Origin: Magnetospirillum sp. XM-1
GTDB taxonomy: Bacteria; Pseudomonadota; Alphaproteobacteria; Rhodospirillales; Magnetospirillaceae
DNA length: 64,000 nt
Direction: 5' to 3'
Assembly (NCBI RefSeq): GCF_001511835.1
Contig: NZ_LN997848.1
Location: 1,674,001 to 1,738,000 of the forward strand
Shown here: piece by piece, positions 50,447-58,158 of the stretch
Layout: every line of letters begins with the position of its first letter
Numbering within the stretch: the stretch's first letter is position 1
Position numbers and translations under genes: made by a program
The notes under the pieces: model-generated
The model's database searches: none
What the model was told of the DNA's origin: nothing
Seen by the model: the letters and a program-made list of their open reading frames with translations, nothing else

Positions 50447-52420
50447 TTACCTCGCGGGGCTGGGGGCGACGTTGGAGCCGCCGAAGGGGTATTCAGCGAA
50501 GGCGGCGAAGATGTAAGTAGCGCCGCTGGCGTTCGTTTCTGATCCAGAAGCGGAACTGCGGATTTTGAAACCGTTGGCAGTCACGTCGATCAGATTGAAG
50601 CCCGAAGCGTCGTTCGCCTTCTCAGCGACAGAACTCTCGGCGTAGAGCGGGTTCGCTTCTACGTTGTAGGTGTCTCGACTGGTATCGTAGATACGCCAAG
50701 ACCCCGCGCCGGAAGCGGTCGCGCCACGAACCATGATCCATCTTGGGCGGAACCCGCAGTAGACGAACGGGCCGTCAGTCGAGCCGTTGCCGACGTAGCT
50801 GCCGAACTTGCTGTAGCCGGGGATTTCGGCGAAGCAGTAGGCGACCATCGTGTCCCCGTTACTCGCCATTGTGGTCAGGTACGGGATCGTCGTGCTGGTC
50901 GGCGCTCCGTTCCAATACCCCGCAACCTGCGCAGACGTGGAATTTAGGATGAGGCGATTTCCAGCAGTCAACGCCGGGTGATAAACACCCCAGCCGAGCA
51001 CGGCATTCCGACCTTTTTCGATGATCAGCTTTGGGGTGGCACCCAGCCCGTGACCGACGGTGTAGTTGCCAGAGGTCGTGTGCGTCCAAGTCACCACGCT
51101 GAACCCAGCCGCAGCGTTGACGCTCACTTGGGAGGCGACCGACCCGGCGGTGTTGGACGAGGCAGCGCTGCCAGCATTCCACACCCAGCCCACCGACGAC
51201 CCGGACGGGGCGCTGTAGGTCGTCTCTGCTCCCGTGCTGTTCGACTGCAACACAGCCGACGCGCCGCGCACGGTGTCGATAAGCTGGTGGTTGTTGCTGT
51301 TCGCCCTGTCCTTGATCCATTCGAAGAAGTAGGTATACAGGGCTTCGCTGGACGACTTGATGGACGCACCCGCCGCCAGGACGACGTTGAAGTGGTCGGA
51401 CGGCTTCTTGATGCTGACCGCCGGGAGATTTGCGGTGCAGGGTTTGGCATAGGTGGCTGGGACGCTATTGACAAGCGTTGTCGCGCCGAAATTTACGGTC
51501 GTCGTGCCTCCCGTAGAGTACGGGTACGCCTGCCCAGACACAGTGGCGATATTCGTCCAAGAGCTTCCGTTGGTCGTGTAATCAAGAACCCCTGCCGTGG
51601 TAATACGGAAGCCGTAGGTTGAACCGTTGGGGACTGACACAGTAGAGGCCGTTCCCGCGTCGTTGACGGTTCCAGAAGTCACCCCTGTAGTAGACGCTGT
51701 GACTTCCCAATAGCTGTTCTGACGGATGGCGTCGAACGTGGCTCGAGCGGTTCCCGTACAAGTCATGTTGCCGTTCGTCAGGCCGCTAACGCCTGGATAG
51801 ACAGCGTTGTATGTCGCATAGTTGTTGGTCGGCGTATCGACGGTCTGTACCGGGCTGCCGCTGACGGTCCAGTTGTTGCCGTTGCCCGAGGTGTCGGTGC
51901 CGAGAGCGCCGGAAGAACCAAAGGCCAGGAACGAGTATCCGGCAGACGGGCGCTTTGCCGCCCACACTCCATTCGCATCAGCCGCACCGCCCTGGAGACT
52001 GGCAGAGGAGCCATTCCAGAAAGCGAAGTCGGACATGTAGCCTGAGAAATAGTTGGTGCCGTCGAAGCCCAGACGGGGGTTGGTGACTGACGCAGCGGTG
52101 TATGTGCCGGTGCCCGTGACCAGCGTGCCGTTGACGTAGACGCCCGTGCCGTTCCAGAAGATGTGATACCACGCTGACGGATCACGATAGAGCGCCGTAC
52201 TGGTCAGGCCGAAGGCATACAGCGCGTCCCCGCTGGTGAAATACACCTTGTTGTCGAAGATCGGGGACGTAGCGCCCAGCTTGGACCGCTTGACCCACAC
52301 AGAGCCGGAAGTGGTCGCGCTGGTGGTCAGCGTCTTGCTGAGATAGTCGCTGGTGCCGTTGAACCGTGCGCTGTTGGTGATGCTGTAGCCGGTCGGCCCT
52401 TGGCTACCCATGAGAAACAT
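50447..52420 (-). CDS. Tail fibre/spike protein with LamG-like, SPRY-like and DUF7483-like regions
   Basis: The 657-residue protein starts MFLMGSQGPTGYSITNSARF. Residues about 20-160 look LamG-like (RDPSAWYHIFWNGTGVYVNG). The middle (residues about 215-345) looks SPRY-like (IRQNSYWEVTASTTGVTSGT, then VPNGSTYGFRITTAGVLDYT). The C-terminal 300 residues match the DUF7483 pattern (SGNYTVGHGLGATPKLIIEK, then GFRPRWIMVRGATASGAGSW). These are sugar- or surface-binding modules, so the protein is probably the receptor-binding end of the tail. The start ATG lies 3 bases after the upstream fibre stop. Confidence 0.8.
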   Translation of the reverse strand: MFLMGSQGPTGYSITNSARFNGTSDYLSKTLTTSATTSGSVWVKRSKLGATSPIFDNKVYFTSGDALYAFGLTSTALYRDPSAWYHIFWNGTGVYVNGTLVTGTGTYTAASVTNPRLGFDGTNYFSGYMSDFAFWNGSSASLQGGAADANGVWAAKRPSAGYSFLAFGSSGALGTDTSGNGNNWTVSGSPVQTVDTPTNNYATYNAVYPGVSGLTNGNMTCTGTARATFDAIRQNSYWEVTASTTGVTSGTVNDAGTASTVSVPNGSTYGFRITTAGVLDYTTNGSSWTNIATVSGQAYPYSTGGTTTVNFGATTLVNSVPATYAKPCTANLPAVSIKKPSDHFNVVLAAGASIKSSSEALYTYFFEWIKDRANSNNHQLIDTVRGASAVLQSNSTGAETTYSAPSGSSVGWVWNAGSAASSNTAGSVASQVSVNAAAGFSVVTWTHTTSGNYTVGHGLGATPKLIIEKGRNAVLGWGVYHPALTAGNRLILNSTSAQVAGYWNGAPTSTTIPYLTTMASNGDTMVAYCFAEIPGYSKFGSYVGNGSTDGPFVYCGFRPRWIMVRGATASGAGSWRIYDTSRDTYNVEANPLYAESSVAEKANDASGFNLIDVTANGFKIRSSASGSETNASGATYIFAAFAEYPFGGSNVAPSPAR

Positions 52421-52422
52421 GG

Positions 52423-53799
52423 TTAAGCCTCCGCCACGTTCTGGCCGACGCACAGGAAGTTTGTGCCGTCATAGTGGAAGTCGAAGACACAGGTTCCAGT
52501 CAGCGACGACGGCACAGTGCCACCGGGGAACTTGAACGCAGCGTTCCAGCTCGGGGTATAGCCGCCGGTGGTCAGAACCAGACGATAGCTGGTGCCATTC
52601 ACGCCGTTCGTCGGAGCGCCAATGGTCCGCGATGCGGTAGTGGTCAGGGTGGCGACTTGGGCGGCAGAGCAATCCCAGGCAACGGTGGCCTGATCGGTCA
52701 GGGCGGCTTTCAGGGGGGTTTGCTGGGCGGTGAAGGTATTCGCCACGTTCTTCTTCACGGTGTTGGCGTCGTAGCCCTGGACCGTGGAGCCGATAGCAGC
52801 GGACTTGAGGATGGTCGCGTCGTAGCCTTGGACGGTGACACCAATAGCCGAAGCCTTCAGCGTAGTAGCATCATAGCCCTGAACCGTCACACCGATGGCA
52901 GCGGACTTGAGGATGGTTGCGTCATAGCCCTGGACGGTAACGCCGATGGCGGACGCCTGGAGCGCGGTGTCGGCTTTGGCGCCTTGGGCAGCGGTGGCAT
53001 AGTCGCTGGCCGCCGTGGTGGCGGCGGTCCCCAGCCCAAGGTTCGTCCGGGCGGACGCGGCACTCGCCAGATCGGACAGGTTGTTGGCTTTCAGCGCGGC
53101 CACACCGAGCACCGAGGCAGCGGACGCAGCGGCTTCGCCGGCCTTGGTCGTGGCGATCCCGGCCTGAGTGGTGGCGATGCCCGCTTCGGTCGTCGCGGTC
53201 CCGGCGTCTGCGGCAGCGTCCGCAGCCGACGCGGCAGACGACAGCGCCGCCGCCGTGGCGGTGTCCACCTGGGTCTGGAGCGACCCCAGCAGCGTGGTGG
53301 ACGAGGTCAAAGTCATCTTGGTCTGGACGGCGTCGTAGGCGAAGAAAGACCCCTGGACCGGCGTGCCGCCGGACGCCACTTCGACGCCCTGGATATGGCT
53401 GGCGTTCCACTGGGCGGTGCCGTTGCCCACCTGGGCCGCCGTGACGTTGTGGGGGTTGTTGGTGGCCGACACATGGGCCAGGGCCGTGGTCGCGTCCGCC
53501 GCAGCGGCGTTGGCCGCCGCCAGAGCTGCGTCCGCAGTCGCGCCGGTGGCCGCCTCCACGTCCGCGATCAGCGACGCGGCCAGTGAAGGAGCCAGACTGT
53601 CGCTGGTGACGACGCCGTTCTTCAAAGCCCCGTCCGACCGCTGGATCAGAGCCAGCGCCGCCTGGGTGTCGTCGAGCGCGTGCTCGATGTTGACCATCTC
53701 CACGTCGAGCTGCGATCCGGGCAGTGCCCCGTCCGGATAGTTCGTGGCGTAGTCGTTAAAAGAGGTGGTCTTGTTATAGGCCCGAGGCGGCATGGTCAT
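52423..53799 (-). CDS. Tail fibre protein with 17-residue repeats
   Basis: The 458-residue protein has an N-terminal virion-binding part (YNKTTSFNDYATNYPDGALP, then SQLDVEMVNIEHALDDTQAA). A long Ala/Thr/Ser helical shaft follows (TTEAGIATTQAGIATTKAGE). Four copies of a 17-residue unit (consensus SAIGVTVQGYDATILKS) come next, and a C-terminal tip (FKFPGGTVPSSLTGTCVFDF). The plan is that of a trimeric fibre shaft with an adhesin end. Two nearby ATG codons (53799, 53793) can serve as start. A promoter-like element precedes it. Confidence 0.85.
   Translation of the reverse strand: MTMPPRAYNKTTSFNDYATNYPDGALPGSQLDVEMVNIEHALDDTQAALALIQRSDGALKNGVVTSDSLAPSLAASLIADVEAATGATADAALAAANAAAADATTALAHVSATNNPHNVTAAQVGNGTAQWNASHIQGVEVASGGTPVQGSFFAYDAVQTKMTLTSSTTLLGSLQTQVDTATAAALSSAASAADAAADAGTATTEAGIATTQAGIATTKAGEAAASAASVLGVAALKANNLSDLASAASARTNLGLGTAATTAASDYATAAQGAKADTALQASAIGVTVQGYDATILKSAAIGVTVQGYDATTLKASAIGVTVQGYDATILKSAAIGSTVQGYDANTVKKNVANTFTAQQTPLKAALTDQATVAWDCSAAQVATLTTTASRTIGAPTNGVNGTSYRLVLTTGGYTPSWNAAFKFPGGTVPSSLTGTCVFDFHYDGTNFLCVGQNVAEA
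52750..52953 (-). repeat. Four tandem 51-base repeats in the tail fibre gene
   Basis: Four contiguous 51-base units encode SAIGVTVQGYDATILKS and variants. The third base of many codons differs between copies, so the protein repeat is better conserved than the DNA. This indicates selection on the repeat and the possibility of length change by slippage or recombination. Confidence 0.85.
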
Positions 53800-53827
53800 A
53801 GCGGATTACCCCACAAGTTCCGTCCGA

Positions 53828-53856
53828 AATATAAATCGGTCCGGAAAGAAAGTCTT
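53828..53856 (-). promoter_or_regulatory. Promoter-like element upstream of tail fibre gene
   Basis: On the minus strand AAGACT (53856-53851) and TATATT (53833-53828) are separated by 17 bases. The spacer includes CCGGACCGAT and TCGGAC lies just downstream, as in the other phage promoters. The -10 box is good and the -35 weak, so it may need an activator. Confidence 0.5.
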
Positions 53857-53898
53857 GTGTTTTGTCCGATATGGTCCGACGCCTAATCGGTCGGCCAG

Positions 53899-54306
53899 CT
53901 ACTTCCGCAGGATGCTGATCGTCTGGCCGATGACGGACGGCACCACGTTCTTCAGCGCGCTGATACCCCAGATGCCGCCAACCATGGCGATGACGATCTG
54001 GACGTACCATTCCGGCATGGCGGTCAGGACCACCTGGAAATAGTTGGTCACGCCCGCCGGGTCGAAGACCGACCAGAAGAACGGGAAGATGAAGATGCCG
54101 AAGCACACCCGCCGCAGGCCCTGGTCCTTGTCCGTGAGGTTGGCCATCTCCCACGCCGCGTTGTTGGTCTGGGCGTCCCGCAGCAGCCGGGCCTTGTTCT
54201 CCGCCTCGGCAGCGGCCAATTCCCGCTTGGCCTTGAAGCTGTCGTTGACCCAGCCGCCAATGGTTCCGACGAGTTCCATGGCCCCAGTGATCGGATCGAG
54301 AGCCAT
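53899..54306 (-). CDS. Holin
   Basis: The 135-residue protein has an amphipathic N-terminal helix (NDSFKAKRELAAAEAENKAR) and two or three hydrophobic spans (FGIFIFPFFWSVFDPAGV, then WYVQIVIAMVGGIWGISAL). It ends in a short charged tail. It matches the three-helix holin superfamily of tailed phages, which permeabilises the inner membrane to release the endolysin. The gene starts 4 bases after the endolysin stop. Confidence 0.85.
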   Translation of the reverse strand: MALDPITGAMELVGTIGGWVNDSFKAKRELAAAEAENKARLLRDAQTNNAAWEMANLTDKDQGLRRVCFGIFIFPFFWSVFDPAGVTNYFQVVLTAMPEWYVQIVIAMVGGIWGISALKNVVPSVIGQTISILRK

Positions 54307-54310
54307 AGCC

Positions 54311-54712
54311 TTAGCCCCTCAGCTCGATGTGCGGCATGTCGATGAACTTCTCGTCCGCGAGCCCGTTACAATTCCAATCGCCGCCCCAGCGCAGCGCGAT
54401 CCCCAGCCGGTCCGCCGTCATCAGGATGTGATGCGCGATGTCCTTGAACGCCTGCACGTCGTTCCACACCGCCTTGCCGTCCACGAACGGGACGAAGTCA
54501 AACGCGTTGGAGGGCATGGCGTTGTGCTTGGACGTGGGCCAGGGCGTCTTGCTCAAACCCTGGGCGCAGCACCGATCTTGCTCCGCTTTATCCCGGTGGC
54601 CGCAGGTGATCCCGAAATCAATCGGGCAGTCCTTGATGGCTTCCGACAACACCTCCTGCAACCGGTAATCACAGGTCGCAATGCGCTCCAGACTGACGCG
54701 GCCAAACTTCAT
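54311..54712 (-). CDS. Endolysin, M15-type peptidase
   Basis: The 133-residue protein has the metallopeptidase M15 pattern. There is an N-terminal helix (CDYRLQEVLSEAIKDCPIDF), the zinc-site motif SKHNAMPSNAFDFVPFVDGK (His and Asp ligands), and the C-terminal DMPHIEL His ligand. This family (T5 lysozyme-like, L-alanyl-D-glutamate or D-Ala-D-Ala peptidase) cleaves peptidoglycan peptides. No signal peptide is present, so it depends on the adjacent holin. It overlaps the preceding gene by 4 bases. Confidence 0.9.
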   Translation of the reverse strand: MKFGRVSLERIATCDYRLQEVLSEAIKDCPIDFGITCGHRDKAEQDRCCAQGLSKTPWPTSKHNAMPSNAFDFVPFVDGKAVWNDVQAFKDIAHHILMTADRLGIALRWGGDWNCNGLADEKFIDMPHIELRG

Positions 54713-55230
54713 TGCAGTTTCTCCAGCTTGTCGAGCAACAGGATTACCTTGGGCAGGCTGTCAAACAGCTTCGCGCCCAGATAACCAAGAACCGGCGCGG
54801 CAGCCGTGGCGATGCCGATTAGCACCCGCACCAAAATCTTTTGCCGCTCGTGGGCCTCGTCGCCGCGTGCCTTGCCCTCGGTTGCGATATGGTCGAGCTG
54901 CGTACTGATGGCGGAGAGCTTGGCATCGAGGATTTTCTCCTCGTCCTTACAGTGGTCGTCGATGGACCGCTCAACGTCCTGGATGACCTCCGAGACACGC
55001 TCATGCACGGAGTTGGAAAACTCCAAGAGCTTGCCGTTCAGCTCGTCGATCCGAGTGTGCAGCCGGACGATTGCGCCGTCCGTCTTGTCGAGCTTGCCGT
55101 CGATCTCGTCGATCTTCTTCTCGACGCCTTCCAGCCGCGCCTCCATTGTCGCCACCCTCTCTCCGATGTCATCGCCGGAGCGACGGCTGTGGCCCTTGCG
55201 CTGGTCCGGGCGCCACTCCATCCCGGACAT
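54709..55230 (-). CDS. Coiled-coil membrane protein in the lysis cassette
   Basis: The 173-residue protein has a basic N-terminus and a long heptad coiled coil (VATMEARLEGVEKKIDEIDG, then LDKTDGAIVRLHTRIDELNG) up to about residue 125. A single C-terminal membrane span (VLIGIATAAAPVLGYLGAKL) follows. Such tail-anchored coiled-coil proteins occur in phage lysis modules and may act as a second holin or spanin-like factor. The start at 55230 overlaps the upstream stop by one base. Confidence 0.7.
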   Translation of the reverse strand: MSGMEWRPDQRKGHSRRSGDDIGERVATMEARLEGVEKKIDEIDGKLDKTDGAIVRLHTRIDELNGKLLEFSNSVHERVSEVIQDVERSIDDHCKDEEKILDAKLSAISTQLDHIATEGKARGDEAHERQKILVRVLIGIATAAAPVLGYLGAKLFDSLPKVILLLDKLEKLQ

Positions 55231-55568
55231 CAACCGACCTCTGTATCTGCGGGCGCCTGGGCCTGATGGCGGTCTGACTGGAGGGAGACGACGCGGGGAG
55301 CGGGTACGGGTCGGGCGACCTCTGCCCCGCAGGCCGCGTAGCCCGCCTTGTCCACCCAGCTATCCGCGTGGGTCGGGTTGTGCATGATGCGGGCCGTCTT
55401 GAGCAAGTCCTGGGCCAGAGCGACCTGATGTGGCAGTACCGTGATCCCGAACAGCGTTGTCCAGAACTTAGCAGCCAGACCGAAGCAGTCCTCGGGAGTT
55501 CCGTAAGACTGGTTGCGGTCCTGGAGCACGGCTTTCGCAGCTCCGTCCAGCGTGCTCTTACGGTCCAT
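55230..55568 (-). CDS. DUF6378 phage protein
   Basis: The 112-residue protein carries the domain core DRNQSYGTPEDCFGLAAKFW, then LPHQVALAQDLLKTARIMHN and HADSWVDKAGYAACGAEVAR. The same pattern is found in many phages near replication or lysis genes; its role is unknown. The C-terminal 25 residues are Pro/Ala-rich. It is the first gene of the run after the noncoding stretch next to the small terminase. Confidence 0.82.
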   Translation of the reverse strand: MDRKSTLDGAAKAVLQDRNQSYGTPEDCFGLAAKFWTTLFGITVLPHQVALAQDLLKTARIMHNPTHADSWVDKAGYAACGAEVARPVPAPRVVSLQSDRHQAQAPADTEVG

Positions 55569-56165
55569 GCGGCAGGCTCCGTTGAATTAGTTGGGCGCGG
55601 GCTACCCGGGGAGGTTTAGGGCTCCCGCGCCACTCGGAGCTGGGGGAAGCTCCTACGCGGTAAAGTAACCCGTTCGATTTTGTCCGACAAGTAGGATTTG
55701 CGTCGGACAGACCTGCGCGGCCCCACAGACCATTTCGGTTTGGCCGGGGGAGCCCACACAGGATCGGGGCCCGAAACCCGCCACAGACCATTCCGGCTAC
55801 GTGGGAGCCTCGTTGGAGGATAGGGAGTTGGGGGAGTCGAGGTTTTCAAAATCTGCGAAATTTTCGGAAGCCGTCCGGCATAGGAAATCGCGCGGCGCGC
55901 GGTACTAGCCCAGGGGGCGGGGGCGGCATGAGCGTGGTGCCCAGGGAGGGGGTGGGGTGGCAGGGGGCAGAGGGCAGGCGGTCCGGGTCGGCGCCGGGCC
56001 TCGGACGCCGCCGGGCCTCGGGGTCGGACCGGGCCGGACAGGGCCCCCATGGGGTGGGACACTGTCCTTTACAGTTTCCGGACCGGGCGCAACATGGCGG
56101 AAATGCTCGCCTTTCCTATTCGGACGCGTCCGGATACGCCCGGGGCCGGGGCGCAACGGGGCGCA
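55569..56165. other. Noncoding stretch beside terS (candidate packaging region)
   Basis: No convincing gene is seen on either strand. It contains a perfect inverted repeat TGTCCGAC (55681-55688) / GTCGGACA (55702-55709), a direct repeat CCACAGACCATTYCGG at 55723 and 55781, and a run of G tracts on the plus strand at about 55914-55985 (GGGGGCGGGGGCGG, then GGGAGGGGGTGGGGTGG). Such a gap is unusual in a compact phage. Packaging-site recognition, a replication origin or a leader region are all possible. Confidence 0.5.
55723..55796. repeat. Direct repeat CCACAGACCATTYCGG
   Basis: The copies at 55723-55738 and 55781-55796 match at 15 of 16 positions and start 58 bases apart. They lie inside the long noncoding gap next to the small terminase gene, so they are candidate binding sites for the packaging protein. 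Confidence 0.6.
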
Positions 56166-56714
56166 TCAGTCCCAGGGATCGGGCTCGTTGTCGTCGGCCT
56201 GGTCGTTGGCCTGGTCGTCGCCAGGCGCCGCCAGGTCGGGTTCGTGCTCTATGACCCGGTCGCCTGCCTCGGTCCGCAAGTCCTCTACCACCTTCAACGC
56301 CTGGACTATGCGCTCCTTCGACGCCTTGGCGGACTGGGCCAGCTCCATCAACGACATCTCGGACATTGGCTTTTCGGCGCCGGCGGCCTCATCCCTCCGT
56401 AGGGCGCCGAGATACTCGCCAGCCTGGAGCACAAGTTGCGCCGCCTTGACCCGGACGCCGATAGCGTGCTGCGCGTCATCAATGACGTGCTCCAGCAAGT
56501 TCAGCGCCTTAGGCACCAACGTATTGTCTATGCGCGACCGGTGCGCTTTCCGGACGGCGGCGGCGATAGACGGGGTTTGGAGCAGGCGATAGCCCGTCTG
56601 GGCGGCATACTCCTCCCCGGCGTAGCCTGCCTCTAGGGCGGCTTCTTTCGCGTTGCGCCCGGCGATCATGGCTTGGATGAAGGCGAGTTGCTTGTCTGAA
56701 AGCTGGCGTCCCAT
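56166..56714 (-). CDS. Terminase small subunit
   Basis: The 182-residue protein has the N-terminal helix-turn-helix of the terminase small-subunit family (MGRQLSDKQLAFIQAMIAGR, then NAKEAALEAGYAGEEYAAQT). A helical oligomerisation part follows, and then an acidic Asp/Glu/Gln tail (DDQANDQADDNEPDPWD). It recognises phage DNA and delivers it to the large subunit. The ATG at 56714 has GGGA at a suitable distance; an ATG six bases earlier is too close to it. It is separated from the large terminase by about 6 kb of lysis and fibre genes. Confidence 0.87.
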   Translation of the reverse strand: MGRQLSDKQLAFIQAMIAGRNAKEAALEAGYAGEEYAAQTGYRLLQTPSIAAAVRKAHRSRIDNTLVPKALNLLEHVIDDAQHAIGVRVKAAQLVLQAGEYLGALRRDEAAGAEKPMSEMSLMELAQSAKASKERIVQALKVVEDLRTEAGDRVIEHEPDLAAPGDDQANDQADDNEPDPWD

Positions 56715-56756
56715 GGGCATTTTCCCGGCAAATTGTCTATTGGTATATTACCTCTT

Positions 56757-56787
56757 TTAACCTGATTTCGGTTAACGCCAAAGTCAA
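56757..56787 (-). promoter_or_regulatory. TTAACC/GGTTAA palindrome with a -35 box upstream of terS
   Basis: TTAACC (56757-56762) and GGTTAA (56770-56775) are inverted repeats around TGATTTC. Sixteen of 19 bases equal the core of the palindrome at 46154-46172. On the minus strand TTGACT (56787-56782) lies just upstream, so the palindrome covers the expected -10 region. It is a probable common operator for late promoters. Confidence 0.6.
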
Positions 56788-56811
56788 CAAAAACAGCGAT
56801 TTACAAGGGTG

Positions 56812-56866
56812 TTGACGACACCGGACGAAATCGGACAGAATGAAACTCTACATTCATTTTGAATGT
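56812..56866 (+). promoter_or_regulatory. Early rightward promoter with downstream operator
   Basis: TTGACG (56812-56817) and CAGAAT (56836-56841) are 18 bases apart, with CCGGACGA-AA-TCGGAC (56821-56836) between. The expected start site lies at about 56848. Immediately after it is the palindrome ACATTCA-TTT-TGAATGT (56850-56866), a classical repressor position. The layout favours translation from 56918 and not from the ATG at 56840. Confidence 0.7.
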
Positions 56867-56917
56867 GGGCCACCACAGGTATTAGTCAACAAAATCAACA
56901 GCTTAGGATACACCACC

Positions 56918-58156
56918 ATGGCACGAACCCCCACCAAATCACCGGACGAAATCGAGGCAGTCCTTGGACCGGCCCCCATCGTCGCCACCACCGAGAACAG
57001 GACCCTGCTTAAGGGCTGGCTCCGCGCAAAGGGCGTCCCGTCCGCTGTCGTCGATAAGATGAAGCTGTCGAATTTGGCCAAGTGCTACAACGCCCCCGCA
57101 TACCTCGCTGCTGTCATCCGCAACCACCATGCGGACCCGTCCGGCAACTCCGAGCCCTACCCTGAGCCCGCTTCCGGGCCCACCGCGCCCACCCCGTCCG
57201 TTTTTGAGCCGGACGAAATCATCCCCACCGCCACCCCCCAGGAGCCCCACGCTATGACTTTCCCCCAGGCGCCCACCGCTGCCCCCGACACTGCCGCCGC
57301 CCTCCAGGCGCTGCTGGCCTCGCTCGCCGCCAATGCCGGACCGTCCGAGGCGCGGATTATTGAGCTGATCCAATGCCACGCGCCCAAGCCGGAGACGCCC
57401 GTCTACAAAGTGGAAGTCACCACCCCGACGCGCACCATCACCACCGGCACCGCCCCCCGCCATTACCTCTTCCCGAACGTCCTGGCCCTGACCGGGGCGG
57501 GCATCCACGTTATGCTGGTCGGCCCCGCCGGGTCCGGTAAGACCACATTGGCCGAGCAAGTGGCCGAGGCCCTGGGCCTGCCGTTCTACTTCAACGGCGC
57601 CATTGACACCGCGTACAAGTTGTCGGGGTTCATTGACGCCCAGGGCCGGGTGGTTTCTACCGCTTTTCGCAAAGCCTACGAACAGGGTGGCCTGTACCTG
57701 TTCGACGAAGTGGACGCCAGCTTGCCGGGCGCCCTGATGGCCTTCAACGCAGCCCTCGCCAATGGCGCCGCTGACTTTCCGGACGGCATGGTAAAGCGCC
57801 ATCCCGACTTTCGTTGCATCGCCGCCGCCAATACCTACGGCAACGGCGCGGACCGGGTGTATGTGGGCCGTAACCAGCTGGACGGCGCCAGCCTCGACCG
57901 GTTCTTCTCTGTAGCCCTCGACTATGACGAGGACTTGGAGCGGATGCTTTGCCCAAACAACGACTGGGTCCGCCATGTGCAGCGCGTCCGGGACGCCGTC
58001 CGGAAACTGCAAATCCGCCACATCGTGAGCCCCCGCGCTTCGATCATGGGCGCCGCCGCCCTCGCCGCCGGGCTCGACCGGGACACGGTAGAAGCCGGGC
58101 TGCTCTGGAAGGGTTTGGACAAGGCCACAATCGCCAAAATCCAGGCGGAGGTGTGA
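56918..58156 (+). CDS. AAA+ ATPase, MoxR/CobS-like
   Basis: The 412-residue protein has a disordered N-terminal part rich in Pro and Ala, then an AAA+ module with Walker A VGPAGSGKTTLAEQ and the MoxR/CobS strand YFNGAIDTAYKLSGFIDAQG. Walker B is LYLFDEVDAS, sensor 1 lies in CIAAANTYGNGADRVYVGRN, and an Arg-finger region follows (GASLDRFFSVALDYDED). MoxR/CobS enzymes remodel partner proteins, usually with a VWA-domain subunit. Here the next gene, 2 bases away, encodes a DUF7192 protein and is the likely partner. True cobalamin synthesis is unlikely in this setting. Confidence 0.86.
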   Translation: MARTPTKSPDEIEAVLGPAPIVATTENRTLLKGWLRAKGVPSAVVDKMKLSNLAKCYNAPAYLAAVIRNHHADPSGNSEPYPEPASGPTAPTPSVFEPDEIIPTATPQEPHAMTFPQAPTAAPDTAAALQALLASLAANAGPSEARIIELIQCHAPKPETPVYKVEVTTPTRTITTGTAPRHYLFPNVLALTGAGIHVMLVGPAGSGKTTLAEQVAEALGLPFYFNGAIDTAYKLSGFIDAQGRVVSTAFRKAYEQGGLYLFDEVDASLPGALMAFNAALANGAADFPDGMVKRHPDFRCIAAANTYGNGADRVYVGRNQLDGASLDRFFSVALDYDEDLERMLCPNNDWVRHVQRVRDAVRKLQIRHIVSPRASIMGAAALAAGLDRDTVEAGLLWKGLDKATIAKIQAEV

Positions 58157-58158
58157 CC

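Noticed and set aside
50447-53799. Diversity-generating retroelement acting on the tail fibre genes
   Set aside because: No reverse transcriptase or template/variable repeat pair is visible in the window; the fibre repeats are adjacent tandem units.
55616-56254. Several Pro/Arg/Gly-rich open frames in the gap beside terS
   Set aside because: All frames show low-complexity GC shadow composition and none has a start with a good ribosome site, so the region is reported as noncoding.
56918-58156. Cobaltochelatase CobS (cobalamin synthesis)
   Set aside because: The similarity is to the general MoxR/CobS ATPase group; there is no CobT or cobalamin gene and the gene is in a phage early operon.
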